The notes: generated from the sequence alone by a model not told the origin. A stretch of DNA of 64,000 nt from Nitrososphaerota archaeon (GCA_009889515.1 WUQR01000139.1:1054001-1118000); one strand, 5' to 3'; counted from the first letter of the stretch, positions 43,751 through 54,119 are shown. A program made the numbers and translations.

Positions 43751-45370
43751 GTGGTGGATAATTATTTGCCACCCCACCCTTCGCTTGGAAAATGGGGCTC
43801 CGACATAGCTCACAAATATCACGAGTCAACCAAACACAGCTATGCCAGCATCAGGGTGGGCTCCGGCTTCCTCGACTTCTCTAACAAGCCATACCCGTTC
43901 AAATACTATGTGACAGGTGAGAAGCTTCAACTCCCAAAAGAGTTTGAGAAGCCTGAGACTCCGGCCCTAGACGCTCTCTTGTGTAGCACAGATTCTAAGC
44001 CGCAACCCACCGTATCACCCAGTCTCCTAGCCTCACTCCTCTACTTCACTGCGGGGATAAGCCGCGTAGAGCGCGTCGGCGATCATTACATTTACTTTAG
44101 GGTGGCGCCAGCTACTGGCGCGCTGCACAGCACCGAGCTCTACCCTGTGATTGGTGTGGCTGAGGGCTTGGAGGCTGGTGTCTACCATTTTGATCCGGGC
44201 GAGTTTGTCCTCACTAGGCTGAGGAGGGGGGATTACAGGCGCGTATTAGCCTCTGCCGTCCAAGATGAGGGCGTCTTACGCTCGGTGCTTAGTGTTGTCT
44301 TCACTGCCTGCGGCTGGAGGAATGCTTGGAAGTATAGGGAGAGGAGTTATAGGCACTGGTTCTGGGACGGGGGCGCGATGATCGCCAATTTCCTAGCAGT
44401 TGCTTGCTCGTTCGGCCTCGAGGCAGTGCTTCACGTAGGATTTGATGATTCTGTTGTGAACGAGTTGGTGGGCGTTGATGGTGAGGATGAGGCGGCCTTC
44501 GCGGTCATAACACTAGGTGGCGGAGCGGAGGCTGTAGGCTCAGAGGCTCCCGAGAGGGTTGCCGGAGCCGTCGAGGCTGTTCCTGCCCCCCAGAGAGGCA
44601 GGCCTGTGAAATACTCTCTAATCTCTGAGACACATGCCTCAACCATGCTCAGATCTGGCGATGATGTTGCGGCTTGGAAGAGGGCTGCAGCCCTGCTACA
44701 CGAGTCAGATGGAGATGGGGGTGCTGGGCTTCCAGTCCAACCACCCCAGCCGGCGCCGACAGAGAAGAGGCTCTGGGAGGTGATTCTACAGCGCGGCTCA
44801 ACCAGAAAGTTTGCGAGGAGGAGCATCGGAGCCACCCAGCTCTCAGCAATACTCAGGTACAGCTTCGGCCCTCTGAGGGCTGATTTCCTGCCAGACCCTA
44901 GCTACACGCTAATCCACCCCTACTTGATCGTGAATGCGGTGGAGGGTATTCCTAGCGGCTGTTACCGATATGTGCCTTCAACGGGCGAGCTGCGTCTCTT
45001 GAGGAAGGGGCAGTTCAGGGAGGCCGCCGGCTACCTATGCCTAGAACAGGCCCTAGGCCGGGATGCAGCCGTAGTCTTCTTCAACATGGCCGACTTGGAC
45101 AGGGTCTTAGAGGTGCTTGGTGGGCGGGGATACCGCGCAGTCCAGCTCGAGGGCGGGATAAGGCTTGGGAGGCTCTACCTATCCGCCTACGCGCTCGGCC
45201 TCGGCGCCACCGGACTCACATTCTACGACGACGACTGCGTAGAGTTTTTCTCACCAAGTTCAGAAGGCTTGGAAATGGTGACAGTCGTGGCCATAGGGCA
45301 TCCGGCCTACACGCCCAAACCAGGCAGTATTAGGGCCGGGATACTAAAACATCCTGCTAAAGCACTCTAA
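43751..45370 (+). CDS. Tandem SagB-like nitroreductase-family protein
   Basis: The 539-residue protein contains two nitroreductase-type domains (~75-260 and ~335-530) joined by a Pro/Ala-rich linker. The second has the FMN-binding start RGSTRKFARRSIGATQLSAIL; in the first that Arg-rich motif is missing. TGALHSTELYPVI in the first is typical of SagB/thiazoline-oxidase relatives. SagB enzymes oxidise azoline rings in peptide natural products, but no cyclodehydratase or precursor peptide gene is seen here, so the substrate is unknown. The next gene follows after 46 bases. Confidence 0.82.
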   Translation: MVDNYLPPHPSLGKWGSDIAHKYHESTKHSYASIRVGSGFLDFSNKPYPFKYYVTGEKLQLPKEFEKPETPALDALLCSTDSKPQPTVSPSLLASLLYFTAGISRVERVGDHYIYFRVAPATGALHSTELYPVIGVAEGLEAGVYHFDPGEFVLTRLRRGDYRRVLASAVQDEGVLRSVLSVVFTACGWRNAWKYRERSYRHWFWDGGAMIANFLAVACSFGLEAVLHVGFDDSVVNELVGVDGEDEAAFAVITLGGGAEAVGSEAPERVAGAVEAVPAPQRGRPVKYSLISETHASTMLRSGDDVAAWKRAAALLHESDGDGGAGLPVQPPQPAPTEKRLWEVILQRGSTRKFARRSIGATQLSAILRYSFGPLRADFLPDPSYTLIHPYLIVNAVEGIPSGCYRYVPSTGELRLLRKGQFREAAGYLCLEQALGRDAAVVFFNMADLDRVLEVLGGRGYRAVQLEGGIRLGRLYLSAYALGLGATGLTFYDDDCVEFFSPSSEGLEMVTVVAIGHPAYTPKPGSIRAGILKHPAKAL

Positions 45371-45416
45371 AACCATCCGCCAAGACTATAACCCAGGGCT
45401 GCAGAGTAGATTTGGC

Positions 45417-46403
45417 TTGGAGACAGGGTCTAAGGTCTGCGATGTGTGCGGAGAGGCCCAGCCAGTCTACAGGCAGGTCTACTCGGGGGTAAGCTTCTGC
45501 GCCTCCTGCTTCAAGGAGAGCATAGAGAAGCGTGTTAGGAAGACCATCTCGAGATACAACCTCCTGAGGGAGGATGACAGAATACTCGTAGCGGTCTCGG
45601 GCGGCAAAGACAGCCTAACCCTCCTCAAGATCCTCGCAAGGATTGAGAGAGATTACCCTAGGGCGAGCCTTGTCGCTGTCTCGATAGACGAGGGTATTCC
45701 GGGCTACAGGGACGAGGCCCTGAGACTCGCTGCCGACATGTGTAGGAGGCTCGGGGTCGAGCACCGCGTATACACATTCGAGGACCTGTTCGGATTGGGC
45801 CTGGCCGAGGCTATGAATAGGGGTGTCTTGGGCCGGCTGGGGCTGGGTGCTTGTACCCTCTGCGGGGTCTGGCGGAGAAAGGCCATCAGCCTAGCCGCAA
45901 GGGATCTGAAGGCAACTGTCGTCGCCACGGCCCACACACTCGACGACATAGTCCAGACCTACATAATGGATATTCTACGCGGCGAGTTCCCAAAGGCGCC
46001 GATAGGCTTGAGGCGGGAGGGAAACGGTATCATCCCCCGCGTAGCACCACTTAGACTGATTCCGGAGGAGGAGGTCGTCCTATACGCCTATCTCAGCCGC
46101 ATACCCTTCCAAGAGATACCCTGCCCAAACGCCCAAAACTCCCAGCGAGACTTGGTGAGAACTTTCCTGGCCCAGTATGAGTCGAGATACCCGGGCTCAC
46201 TATTTGCCGCCCTCAAAACCATCGAGTCAAGCATAATCCCCCGCGAGGGAGCCCTAACACCATGCCAGCTATGCGGCGAGCCATCTTCTAGAACCATCTG
46301 CCGCGCATGCGAGTTGGAGAGCCAAGTCTCCAGCCTCCTCGGCAGGGAGGGTGGACTAGTCAGAGCGGATATTGGTGTAGATGATGTAGAGGGCGTAGAT
46401 TGA
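45417..46403 (+). CDS. TtuA/Ncs6-like tRNA 2-thiolation enzyme
   Basis: N-terminal zinc finger CDVCGE...CASC (~8-30), PP-loop VAVSGGKDSLTLL (~60), the CxxC pair of the active site in CTLCGVWRR (~142), and a C-terminal zinc finger CQLCGEPS...CRAC (~282-300). This matches the TtuA/TtcA/Ncs6 class that thiolates tRNA uridines; in thermophiles TtuA makes 5-methyl-2-thiouridine 54. The CxxC suggests an Fe-S cofactor. TTG start. Its 3' end overlaps a small convergent membrane ORF. Confidence 0.9.
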   Translation: METGSKVCDVCGEAQPVYRQVYSGVSFCASCFKESIEKRVRKTISRYNLLREDDRILVAVSGGKDSLTLLKILARIERDYPRASLVAVSIDEGIPGYRDEALRLAADMCRRLGVEHRVYTFEDLFGLGLAEAMNRGVLGRLGLGACTLCGVWRRKAISLAARDLKATVVATAHTLDDIVQTYIMDILRGEFPKAPIGLRREGNGIIPRVAPLRLIPEEEVVLYAYLSRIPFQEIPCPNAQNSQRDLVRTFLAQYESRYPGSLFAALKTIESSIIPREGALTPCQLCGEPSSRTICRACELESQVSSLLGREGGLVRADIGVDDVEGVD

Positions 46404-46469
46404 GAGGCCTATGAGGAATAGGATGTAGGCGTTCGTATACAGCATGTCGAAGAATTGGCTTGGCGACAT
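46356..46469 (-). CDS. 37-residue single-pass membrane protein
   Basis: The frame runs from ATG (46469) to TAG (46356-46358). After SPSQFFDML it has one clear hydrophobic segment (residues ~12-33, Leu/Ile/Tyr-rich) and a short charged tail. It overlaps the end of the convergent TtuA-like gene by 48 bases, and lies 63 bases after the reverse gyrase stop on the same strand. No family recognised. The strong membrane pattern is the main reason to keep it, although the segment overlapping the TtuA-like gene is constrained by that frame. Confidence 0.4.
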   Translation of the reverse strand: MSPSQFFDMLYTNAYILFLIGLSIYALYIIYTNIRSD

Positions 46470-46532
46470 TCCCGGCCTACCCTTATTCCTTCCCCAGTCT
46501 CGACGTATTAAAACTTCTCGCCAAGACCCGTA

Positions 46533-49500
46533 TCACGCCTTCTCAGGAAGCTTCGAGATTAGCAACGCCTCGTTATAGAGCTCTTTAAGGACCTCTTGAT
46601 AGCCCACCTCACCTGATTCAACCTTCTCCATAAGCTCCTCCAGCCTCCTCGTCAACTCCTCTGAAACAAGTGGCCCAAAGTTGGATGCGAGATACTCGTA
46701 GACTATCCTTCCAAGCCTTGTAGCCAGTACTCTGCCCCTGTTGTTGAAGATGTATCCTCTCTTATAGAGGACGCTGAGTATCCTTGCATACGTGCTTGGA
46801 CGGCCTATTCCTCTCTCCCGCATGAGGGCTATTATGTCTCCCTCGCGGAACAGGGGGGCGGCCTGGACACTCCTCACATCGAGGCTAACCACCTTGTGAG
46901 TACCCGGTGTCAGCGGCTTAAGGACCCTAACAGTCTGGAAGACCCTGAGAAAACCGGGCTCCAGCACATCAACAATCCTCTCAACCTCATACTCGCGGTC
47001 AACCACCCTCACCTTAGCGACCTGCCTCCGCAGTAGAGCCTCCCTCATCTGGCTGGCCATAAAGCGTCTAAAGATGAGGTCGTAGAGGGCTAGGTCCCTG
47101 CTCTCCAGCCGCATAGGTATTCTGATCATGCCCGACTGGAGGTAGAGCTCTAGCTGCCTTCTATTGAGCGGCCTTGTCGGCCTGATGCACTCGTGAGCGC
47201 CAGGCTCTCCATGGTGCCTCGGCGAGAAGAGCTCTGGAAAGTTCTCACCGATGTAGCTCTTAGCCACACCAATTCCAGTGCTAGAGACATAGGTTGACCC
47301 GGTCCTGTGGTATGTTATCAGTCCGGACTCGAAGAGTCTCTGAGCCACCTGCATCGCTTCGGCGGTTCCCATCCTGAGAATGATAGAGGCGTCGCGGAGG
47401 AGTGAGTCGGTGGTGTAGGGGCGCGGCGGCGGGAGTGGGGTATCAACGACATCCACATTTGTTATCTCTACTTGGAGCGTGCCCTCTCTGTAATGCTTTT
47501 TAACATCTTCCACGTCCTGTAGGTTCTCCAGCACTATCTCAGAGCCGTCCTCAAGCACCATCGTCGCAACTATCCGCTTCTTCTTCGCCTCCTCCATCCT
47601 CTGGAGGATCCAGCCAAGCACAGGGGTCTGAACCCGTCCAGCCGACAGGTGCTTCTTGCCGAAGTGCTCCCAGAGACGCCTGCTGAGCTCGAAGCCCACC
47701 CACCTATCCTCTATCCTCCTGACAGTCTGAGACTCTACTAGGGGGAGCGAGATGTCTCGGGGAGATTTTAGGGCGTCGCGGAGAGCCTTCCTCGTTATCT
47801 CGTGGAACTCGAGCCTCTTAATCGACTTATTGAAAGGCTTGATGTTCACGTATATGTCGTAGCCAATCTTCTCACCCTCAGCATCGGGGTCAGTGGCTAT
47901 GAAGACCGTGTCAAACTCTAGTGAGAGCTTACGGAGAGACTCGATGATGGTGCGCTTGCTGTAGAATCTCTTTGAGCCACAGTTGGGACATAACTCACCA
48001 TCAGTAAACTGCTCCCCACACCTCAAACACCTCTTAATGTCGACGTATGTGGGTACGAACTCGCCGTCTACCAGTGCCACACCGTGGAATCCGAAGCTGG
48101 TTGTCAAGTCCACTACATGTCCCTGGGAGGCGGAGAGGCATGCAACATACCCCTCACCTACCGACTCGTAGACTGTTAATCCGTCGATGATTCGCCTAGC
48201 CGGCTTTCCGAAGAAGTAGGCTAGTGTTCTGGCCTTAGTAGGTGACTCAACTATTATTAGGGATGATTTTAGAATGTCTATTGCCTCAGGCCTCACCTCT
48301 CCGATGTTTATAGCCTGTAGAAGTTTTCTGTCCCTATCACAGAGTTTGAACTCCTCCGCCGCCAAGTCTGGCTGATACTCTTGGAACGTCTCCTCGTAGA
48401 GGGCTTCCAACCCCCTTGAAATGCCTCTAAAGGCCTTCTCGTCATCAACTATTAGGATGGAGATTCCCCTAGTTATGCCTCCTGCGAACATTCTCGATGA
48501 GCGGCCAGACGCCTGAACGTATCCATCAATGTCAGGTATCAGTATGGAGATGCCCTTTTCATCTACGCGAATCTTTAGGTCCAGCATCTCTGCAATCCTT
48601 CTCAGCTCCTCCTCTCCGATCGAGGATTTCAGGAGCTGGTGCGCCCTCGTAACCGCTGAGTATACGTAGCCCGCAAACCCCTCTGGAGGCTTTCCACTCT
48701 CGAGCCCTTGCTTAACCGCTTCCAGTATCTCGCTCCGCGTCGGAACACACTTGTTTAGCATCTCCATTACTTGGGCGAGTTCCACCTCCCTCTTCTCCCT
48801 AATAATCGGTGCTAAATTCCTGAGGACGCTTAGAAGCATTGAGGGTCGATGCTCATTCCAAGACACATTTAACTCTCGCCTCGGCACTCCGGCGAAGATC
48901 ACATACCTTATCCGCTCCGGCAGGTCAATACCTCTCGCCAGCGGGCTTCTAGTACTAGCCACACCCACTAGGACGTCGTATTCTCCTGACCTGAAACGCT
49001 CCAGCATCTTTGCATTCATCCTCTCGTAGGCGTAGGCCTTTATCCCCCGGCTGTTCAGATACTGTGCCAACTGTTTCGCCGAGTCAACACCCGCCACCTG
49101 TGGGACAAACACTAGGCATCCTCCGCCATGCCTCTCTATGAGACCTGCGACATCCTCCCAGAGACTTGTTCCCTGTCGCAGATACATGTTGGAGATATTT
49201 CTGACGAGGTCTACTGAGCTTCCTGGCTCAAAGTTGAGTGCAAGTCTAAACAGTCTCATTCTCTTGGTTCTCCGACCCCGCACAGTAGCCCCTGAGACGA
49301 GGAGTACGGAGTCCAGCTCCCTATCATTGCTCATGGATTCCTCATACTGGTTATCTTCTCCAGCCTCGCCAGATTTACCTGAAATTAATTCGAGGTATTT
49401 TCCAATCTCCTCGAGAGTGAACCCCATTAGCAGTAATACCTTGTCAATATTTTTTGGAGATTTCAGGAAGGAGTCGACATCATCCACAAAAATGAATGAG

Positions 49501-50084
49501 AACTTCTTGTCTCGGAGTAGTTCGAATCTGCTGTAGAGGAATCTATCTGTTGTGATCAGTATGTCGAAGTCTCCCTCGGCTATTTGTTGAAGCGCCTGGC
49601 TGGCGGCATTTTTCTTCATGCCCGAGTAGTATCCGAGTATCTTGGGCTGTTTCTCTCCCAGCCTGGCGGCTAGGGCGGCCGCCCTCTCGAGGAGGTGTTG
49701 GACTAGGAGGCTGGTGGGGACCAGTATGTAGGATTTCTTCCCCTTGGTGGCTTGGTAGAGTGCCATTGCTAGGCAGAATGTCGTCTTGCCGGTCCCTGTG
49801 GGGGATATTAGTGAAAAGCTCCTTCCCAGTAGGACCCTCCTAGCCCAAGTCCTCTGAAGCGACCATGGACGCGAACCTACGATCATGTTGAAGAAGGCCT
49901 CAAATTCCTTGAACCTCTCCTCCAGCTCCAGCACCGGAACGTATTTCCCGGGCCTAATCCGGAGCCGGCCACCCTCCTTCAGGCCCTCTAGGAGGCACTG
50001 CCTGCATACTCCGAGCTCTATCAGCTCCTCGTCAGTTATTTCGCCCTCACAGTTGGGGCAGAGCGAGACATATACCGACTTCAA
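46533..50084 (-). CDS. rgy: Reverse gyrase
   Basis: The single 1183-residue chain introduces positive supercoils into DNA. Order: N-terminal zinc finger (CPNC...CRQC, ~9-29), SF2 helicase-like domain with SPTGTGKTTF (~95) and the family's DDVD, then a topoisomerase IA domain from ~620. That domain has LIVESPTKARTLAYF, a second zinc finger (CLRC...CPNC), TDPDAEGEKIGYD, and the active-site Tyr in LITYHRTGSTYVS (~925). Both halves look intact with no intein. Starts at TTG. Reverse gyrase is the hallmark gene of hyperthermophiles. Confidence 0.98.
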   Translation of the reverse strand: MKSVYVSLCPNCEGEITDEELIELGVCRQCLLEGLKEGGRLRIRPGKYVPVLELEERFKEFEAFFNMIVGSRPWSLQRTWARRVLLGRSFSLISPTGTGKTTFCLAMALYQATKGKKSYILVPTSLLVQHLLERAAALAARLGEKQPKILGYYSGMKKNAASQALQQIAEGDFDILITTDRFLYSRFELLRDKKFSFIFVDDVDSFLKSPKNIDKVLLLMGFTLEEIGKYLELISGKSGEAGEDNQYEESMSNDRELDSVLLVSGATVRGRRTKRMRLFRLALNFEPGSSVDLVRNISNMYLRQGTSLWEDVAGLIERHGGGCLVFVPQVAGVDSAKQLAQYLNSRGIKAYAYERMNAKMLERFRSGEYDVLVGVASTRSPLARGIDLPERIRYVIFAGVPRRELNVSWNEHRPSMLLSVLRNLAPIIREKREVELAQVMEMLNKCVPTRSEILEAVKQGLESGKPPEGFAGYVYSAVTRAHQLLKSSIGEEELRRIAEMLDLKIRVDEKGISILIPDIDGYVQASGRSSRMFAGGITRGISILIVDDEKAFRGISRGLEALYEETFQEYQPDLAAEEFKLCDRDRKLLQAINIGEVRPEAIDILKSSLIIVESPTKARTLAYFFGKPARRIIDGLTVYESVGEGYVACLSASQGHVVDLTTSFGFHGVALVDGEFVPTYVDIKRCLRCGEQFTDGELCPNCGSKRFYSKRTIIESLRKLSLEFDTVFIATDPDAEGEKIGYDIYVNIKPFNKSIKRLEFHEITRKALRDALKSPRDISLPLVESQTVRRIEDRWVGFELSRRLWEHFGKKHLSAGRVQTPVLGWILQRMEEAKKKRIVATMVLEDGSEIVLENLQDVEDVKKHYREGTLQVEITNVDVVDTPLPPPRPYTTDSLLRDASIILRMGTAEAMQVAQRLFESGLITYHRTGSTYVSSTGIGVAKSYIGENFPELFSPRHHGEPGAHECIRPTRPLNRRQLELYLQSGMIRIPMRLESRDLALYDLIFRRFMASQMREALLRRQVAKVRVVDREYEVERIVDVLEPGFLRVFQTVRVLKPLTPGTHKVVSLDVRSVQAAPLFREGDIIALMRERGIGRPSTYARILSVLYKRGYIFNNRGRVLATRLGRIVYEYLASNFGPLVSEELTRRLEELMEKVESGEVGYQEVLKELYNEALLISKLPEKA

Positions 50085-50149
50085 AACCAGGCCTAAATCA
50101 AGATAGGCCCATTCATCCTAAAATAATATTCCTTTCAGAGTTTATTAGA

Positions 50150-50677
50150 GTGGTTGACTGGATTACCCGCCTCCCACTCGTTAAACGCGATGTTGCTCCG
50201 ACTGGTGGTCGGAGGGAGTGCGCGGTCTCGGCAATATTGACTGAGGACGGTGATGTTCTCCTCGTAAAGAGGGGGTATAGGGCTGGAGATCCTTGGAGCG
50301 GGCATTGGGCGCTTCCAGGCGGGTTTTGGAAGGAGTTGGACGGTAATCTGCTCGATACTGCTCTTAGGGAGGTCTGGGAGGAGGTGAGTATAGAGTCTAA
50401 GGATCTGAGGCTGCTGGGCTGGCTTACGCCTAGGAGTCCGAGAAATAGGCCTGAGCTGACGGTCTATCCTCTGGTCTTCCTAGCCTCGGAGAGGCTGCCT
50501 GTCAGGCTTGCGGAGGAGCTGGAGGACTACAGGTGGGCGCCGCTATATGGGCTGGAGAAGGGTAGACGTATGGTGGAGACGTCCCGTGGCTTGGCTGAGG
50601 TCGACGCCTATATCTGGGGTGACGTCGTCGTTTGGGGGCTCACATACACAATTTTAAGAGATCTTAGGGGTGAGTGA
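50150..50677 (+). CDS. Nudix hydrolase (CoA-pyrophosphatase-like)
   Basis: The 175-residue protein has WALPGGFWKELDGNLLDTAL followed by REVWEEVSI, a Nudix box with one extra residue, as in NudL/UPF0035-type enzymes that cleave CoA or related diphosphates. A TATA-like TAAAATAATATT (50119-50130) lies ~25 bases before the GTG start, and may also serve the divergent reverse gyrase. The 3' end overlaps the convergent Dph6 gene by 24 bases. Confidence 0.87.
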   Translation: MVDWITRLPLVKRDVAPTGGRRECAVSAILTEDGDVLLVKRGYRAGDPWSGHWALPGGFWKELDGNLLDTALREVWEEVSIESKDLRLLGWLTPRSPRNRPELTVYPLVFLASERLPVRLAEELEDYRWAPLYGLEKGRRMVETSRGLAEVDAYIWGDVVVWGLTYTILRDLRGE

Positions 50678-51340
50678 GGCCTTTATAAGCCTGAGATATC
50701 CCCTGTCACCGAGCCAGACCGGCTCAGCCTCTATCCGCAACGAATCACTGAAGAAGGGCGCATCTAGGACGAGGGTTTCATACTCTCCACCCTCACCTGC
50801 CAAATTGAATCCATGGCGCTCGGAGAGTGTGGCGAGCAGCTCAACAGACTCGCGGTCCAGCCGCCTGCCCAGCCACTCGGGGCCAAGTCCATGGGCACTC
50901 ACCGCCACTATCATGACGTAGTATCCCCTAGCCAGTACCTCGCTCATGACTTCGCGAGGCCCCATCCCCCAGCAGGGCGCGACATGCTTTAGACCTAGAC
51001 GCCCCGCAAGCCACTCGATCCTATCGCGCTGATACCTGCTTGCCAGTCCACCGCTGAGCAATCCTTCTACGCCGTATTCCTTCACGAGGCCTCGCAAAGC
51101 CTCGCAGAGCTCCTGGACCTCAGCCTCCTTTCTCCCACTGACGTCGACGTATCTGTGCTCTAGGCCCATCGCCTTGGCCTGAAGGTGTTGGACCCCTATA
51201 CAGGTGGTGTGGAACATCCACGAGTCCCTCTCTAATGAGCGTGCGGTAACGAGCAGTGCTATCTCGTGCCCGGCCTCCCGGGCCATGTGGAGAGAAAGCG
51301 TCGAGTCTTTTCCACCAGTGTAGAGGGCGAGTAGGCGCAT
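50654..51340 (-). CDS. dph6: Diphthine-ammonia ligase Dph6
   Basis: The 228-residue protein has the PP-loop YTGGKDSTLSLHMA at the N-terminus and the family-specific GEGGEYETLVLDAPFF near the C-terminus. It amidates diphthine on elongation factor 2 in the last step of diphthamide synthesis. The start overlaps the leuB stop by one base. Confidence 0.93.
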   Translation of the reverse strand: MRLLALYTGGKDSTLSLHMAREAGHEIALLVTARSLERDSWMFHTTCIGVQHLQAKAMGLEHRYVDVSGRKEAEVQELCEALRGLVKEYGVEGLLSGGLASRYQRDRIEWLAGRLGLKHVAPCWGMGPREVMSEVLARGYYVMIVAVSAHGLGPEWLGRRLDRESVELLATLSERHGFNLAGEGGEYETLVLDAPFFSDSLRIEAEPVWLGDRGYLRLIKASLTPKIS

Positions 51341-52365
51341 TACTTCTCCATGTCTAGGTATTGGAGCGCCTTATTCAGTATGGCGCCTGAGACCTCTCTC
51401 CCCCTAGCGCTCCCCCCGAGGTCAGGTGTAAGAACCCTCCCCTCGTCCAGGATGGATTCCACAGCCCTCTCAACCGCCTTTGAGGCGCGGGAGAGCCTCT
51501 CGTCGCGCCGCGACATTCCAAGCCAGCCGAGCATGTATGATGCCGAGAGTATCGTGGCTATCGGGTTCGCGTATTCCGGGTTGAGGCCGGGCGCGGAGCC
51601 GTGCACCGGCTCGAAAACCCCCATCTTCTCACCAACGTTGGCAGAACCCGCTAAGCCGATGGAGCCGGTAATACCTGCAGCCAAGTCTGAAAGAATATCC
51701 CCAAACATGTTGGGCGTGAGGATCACGTCGAATATCGTGGGGTTGACGACCATCTGGTAGGCCGCATTGTCAACATACATCTCGTCCACTGCTAGCCCAC
51801 CCTCCCTGAGCACCTCGAAGGCTACATCGCGGAAAAACCTGTAAGAGGAGAGGACATTTGCCTTGTGCACTATTGTGACCTTCCTCCGCCTCTCATTAGC
51901 CATGTTCAAGGCGACCCGCGCTATGCGCTCAGTGCCAAACCGCGTGACTACGAGTAGAGACACCGCATGGTCTCGCCCCACATCCTCGACGCCCTTGTAG
52001 AGGTCCTCCGTGTTCTCCCTAACTATGACGAAGTCCACTCCGCTCCAGTGAGTTTTGACACCCCTGTACGTCTTGAAGGGCCTTATGTTGGCGTATAGGT
52101 CGAGCTTCTGCCTGAGGAATACTATCACGTCCCTGGCCGTCTCTCCTACTGGGCCCTTCAGGCAGGCGTCCGAGGCCGTTATTTTCTTCAGGGAGTCTGG
52201 GGGGAGGGCTTTGCCGGTCTCGGCGGCAACCCTGTCTCCGGCCGGCGCCTCAACGAACTCTACTCCGAAGCCCATCCTGGAGGCAAGTTCTTCGACTATC
52301 CTGACCGCTTGGCCCGTGACTGCTGGGCCTATACCGTCACCTGGGATTACAGATATCCTGTACAT
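51340..52365 (-). CDS. leuB: Isopropylmalate/isocitrate dehydrogenase family enzyme, probably LeuB
   Basis: The 341-residue protein has ISVIPGDGIGPAV, FVIVRENTEDLYKG and the NMFGDILSDLAAGITGSIGLAGSANVG stretch of beta-decarboxylating dehydrogenases. The ENTEDLYKG form is used by LeuB, homoisocitrate and isocitrate enzymes in archaea, so the exact substrate is uncertain. It lies directly after ilvD, which favours branched-chain amino acid synthesis. Confidence 0.85.
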   Translation of the reverse strand: MYRISVIPGDGIGPAVTGQAVRIVEELASRMGFGVEFVEAPAGDRVAAETGKALPPDSLKKITASDACLKGPVGETARDVIVFLRQKLDLYANIRPFKTYRGVKTHWSGVDFVIVRENTEDLYKGVEDVGRDHAVSLLVVTRFGTERIARVALNMANERRRKVTIVHKANVLSSYRFFRDVAFEVLREGGLAVDEMYVDNAAYQMVVNPTIFDVILTPNMFGDILSDLAAGITGSIGLAGSANVGEKMGVFEPVHGSAPGLNPEYANPIATILSASYMLGWLGMSRRDERLSRASKAVERAVESILDEGRVLTPDLGGSARGREVSGAILNKALQYLDMEK

Positions 52366-52372
52366 TCCTGTT

Positions 52373-54067
52373 CTAGAGGCGCGGTATTGTTACTGCTCCC
52401 ATCGAAGCCGAGGCGACGAGGGAGGCGTATTTTGCTAGGAGTCCTGAAGTGGCTTTTGGTGGTTTCGGCTTGAAGTCCTTCTTTCTACGCTCCAACTCTT
52501 CCTCAGATACCAGCAGGTCTAGCCTCCCGGCCTCAGTATCTATCAGTATCCTGTCCCCGTCCTTTACTAGGGCTATCGGCCCACCCGAAGCCGCCTCTGG
52601 AGCCACATGACCTATCATGATGCCCCGTGTTGCGCCACTGAACCTGCCGTCAGTAACCATGGCGACGGACTCTCCGAGCCCAGCCCCTGAGAGGGCGGCC
52701 GTAACCCTCAGCATCTCAGGCATGCCAGGCGCGCCCTTAGGCCCTACATACCGGATGACCAACACCTCGCCCTCCCTCACAATCCCTTTTCTTATCGCCT
52801 CGAAGGCGGGGTCCTCGTCGTCAAAGACCCGTGCAGGCCCCTCAAACCTCGTAACACCCGTAGCCGCGGTCTTCACAACCGCGCCCTCAGGAGCCAGTGA
52901 CCCCCTCAGTATCCGGATACCACCCGTCTTCTTAATCGGCTTCGAGGGGTCTCGGACTATGTGTTCGTGGGGGACATTGGGTAGTCTGTACTCCCGCAGG
53001 CTCTGGGACAGTGTCTTCCCAGAGACTGTCAGAACGTCTCCGTCTATGAGCCCTGCATCAAGCAGCTTCTTGAGGAGGAGTGGGGCGCCACCTACCCTGT
53101 CAAGGTCGGCCATGACATATTCTCCAGCCGGCCTCATGCTGAGGATGTATGGGGTTTTCTTGGAGATCTCGTCGAAGTCGTCCAAGGTGAACTTGACCCC
53201 AGCCTCGTAGGCTAGTGCTAGGAGGTGGAGTATACCGTTTGTCGAGCCGCCTGAAGCCATGAGAAGTGTAGCTGCGTTTCTGAACGCCTCGTACGTCAGG
53301 ATGTCCCGGGGCTTGATCCCGTTCTCTAGGAGGGTGCCAAGAGCCTTGCCTGTCTCGTAGGCGAAGATCGCTCTCCTTGAGGAGGTTGCTGTTGGACTTG
53401 AGCTTCCGAGTAATGCTAGGCCCAATCCCTCACTCAGGAGTGCCATCGTATTGGCAGTGAAGAGGCCTGCACATGCTCCGTAGGTGGGGTGTGCGACCAT
53501 CTCGACCTGAAGAAGCTCCTGCTCTGAGACCTTCCCACTAATATAGGCGCCCACATACTCGTGGACATCCTCGATCGTGAACTTCTTCTCCCCGATGAAG
53601 CCAGGCTCGGCTGAGCCGCCGTACATGTATATTGAGGGTCTGTTGATCCTCGCCATGGCCATCATTATTCCGGGCTGGGTCTTGTCGCACCCACCTATCC
53701 CGACGAAGCCATCATATGCGTGGGCGACTATCTGGGCCTCCACACTGTCCGCTATCACCTCCCTGCTGACGAGACTATACCTCATGCCATCCGTCCCCAT
53801 CGATATGTTATCATTCACCACTATGGTGGGCATTGCAAGCCCCACACACCCAGCATCGCGAAGCCCCTGCTTGACGTAGCCGATGAGGTTTAGGGTGTGG
53901 AAGTTGCATGGACCAGACTCGCTCCAAGCCACAACCACGCCTGCCAGAGGCTTACCAATATCGCTGGGGTCAAGGCCTATAGACCAGAGGAACGACCTAT
54001 GCGGCGCATTAAGTACTCCTGCAAAACGCTCAACACTATGGACAGCACCTTTTCCAGACCCTGACAT
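52373..54067 (-). CDS. ilvD: IlvD/Edd-family dehydratase, probably dihydroxy-acid dehydratase
   Basis: The 564-residue protein shows the FeS-cluster cysteine motif region with [25 protein letters not shown] and [17 protein letters not shown], and the C-terminal [21 protein letters not shown]. It converts dihydroxy acids to 2-keto acids in valine/isoleucine synthesis. The same family includes sugar-acid dehydratases, and the next genes upstream handle pentose-derived keto acids, so a broader substrate range is possible. Seven bases separate it from leuB. Confidence 0.93.
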   Translation of the reverse strand: MSGSGKGAVHSVERFAGVLNAPHRSFLWSIGLDPSDIGKPLAGVVVAWSESGPCNFHTLNLIGYVKQGLRDAGCVGLAMPTIVVNDNISMGTDGMRYSLVSREVIADSVEAQIVAHAYDGFVGIGGCDKTQPGIMMAMARINRPSIYMYGGSAEPGFIGEKKFTIEDVHEYVGAYISGKVSEQELLQVEMVAHPTYGACAGLFTANTMALLSEGLGLALLGSSSPTATSSRRAIFAYETGKALGTLLENGIKPRDILTYEAFRNAATLLMASGGSTNGILHLLALAYEAGVKFTLDDFDEISKKTPYILSMRPAGEYVMADLDRVGGAPLLLKKLLDAGLIDGDVLTVSGKTLSQSLREYRLPNVPHEHIVRDPSKPIKKTGGIRILRGSLAPEGAVVKTAATGVTRFEGPARVFDDEDPAFEAIRKGIVREGEVLVIRYVGPKGAPGMPEMLRVTAALSGAGLGESVAMVTDGRFSGATRGIMIGHVAPEAASGGPIALVKDGDRILIDTEAGRLDLLVSEEELERRKKDFKPKPPKATSGLLAKYASLVASASMGAVTIPRL

Positions 54068-54119
54068 CTCGCCAGATGAACCACTGTGCGTATATTAAAG
54101 AATTCCCATCCTCTATGAA

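Noticed and set aside
46533-50084. Possible intein or split in reverse gyrase.
   Set aside because: Length and motif order are normal for a single-chain enzyme, and no splicing motifs were seen.
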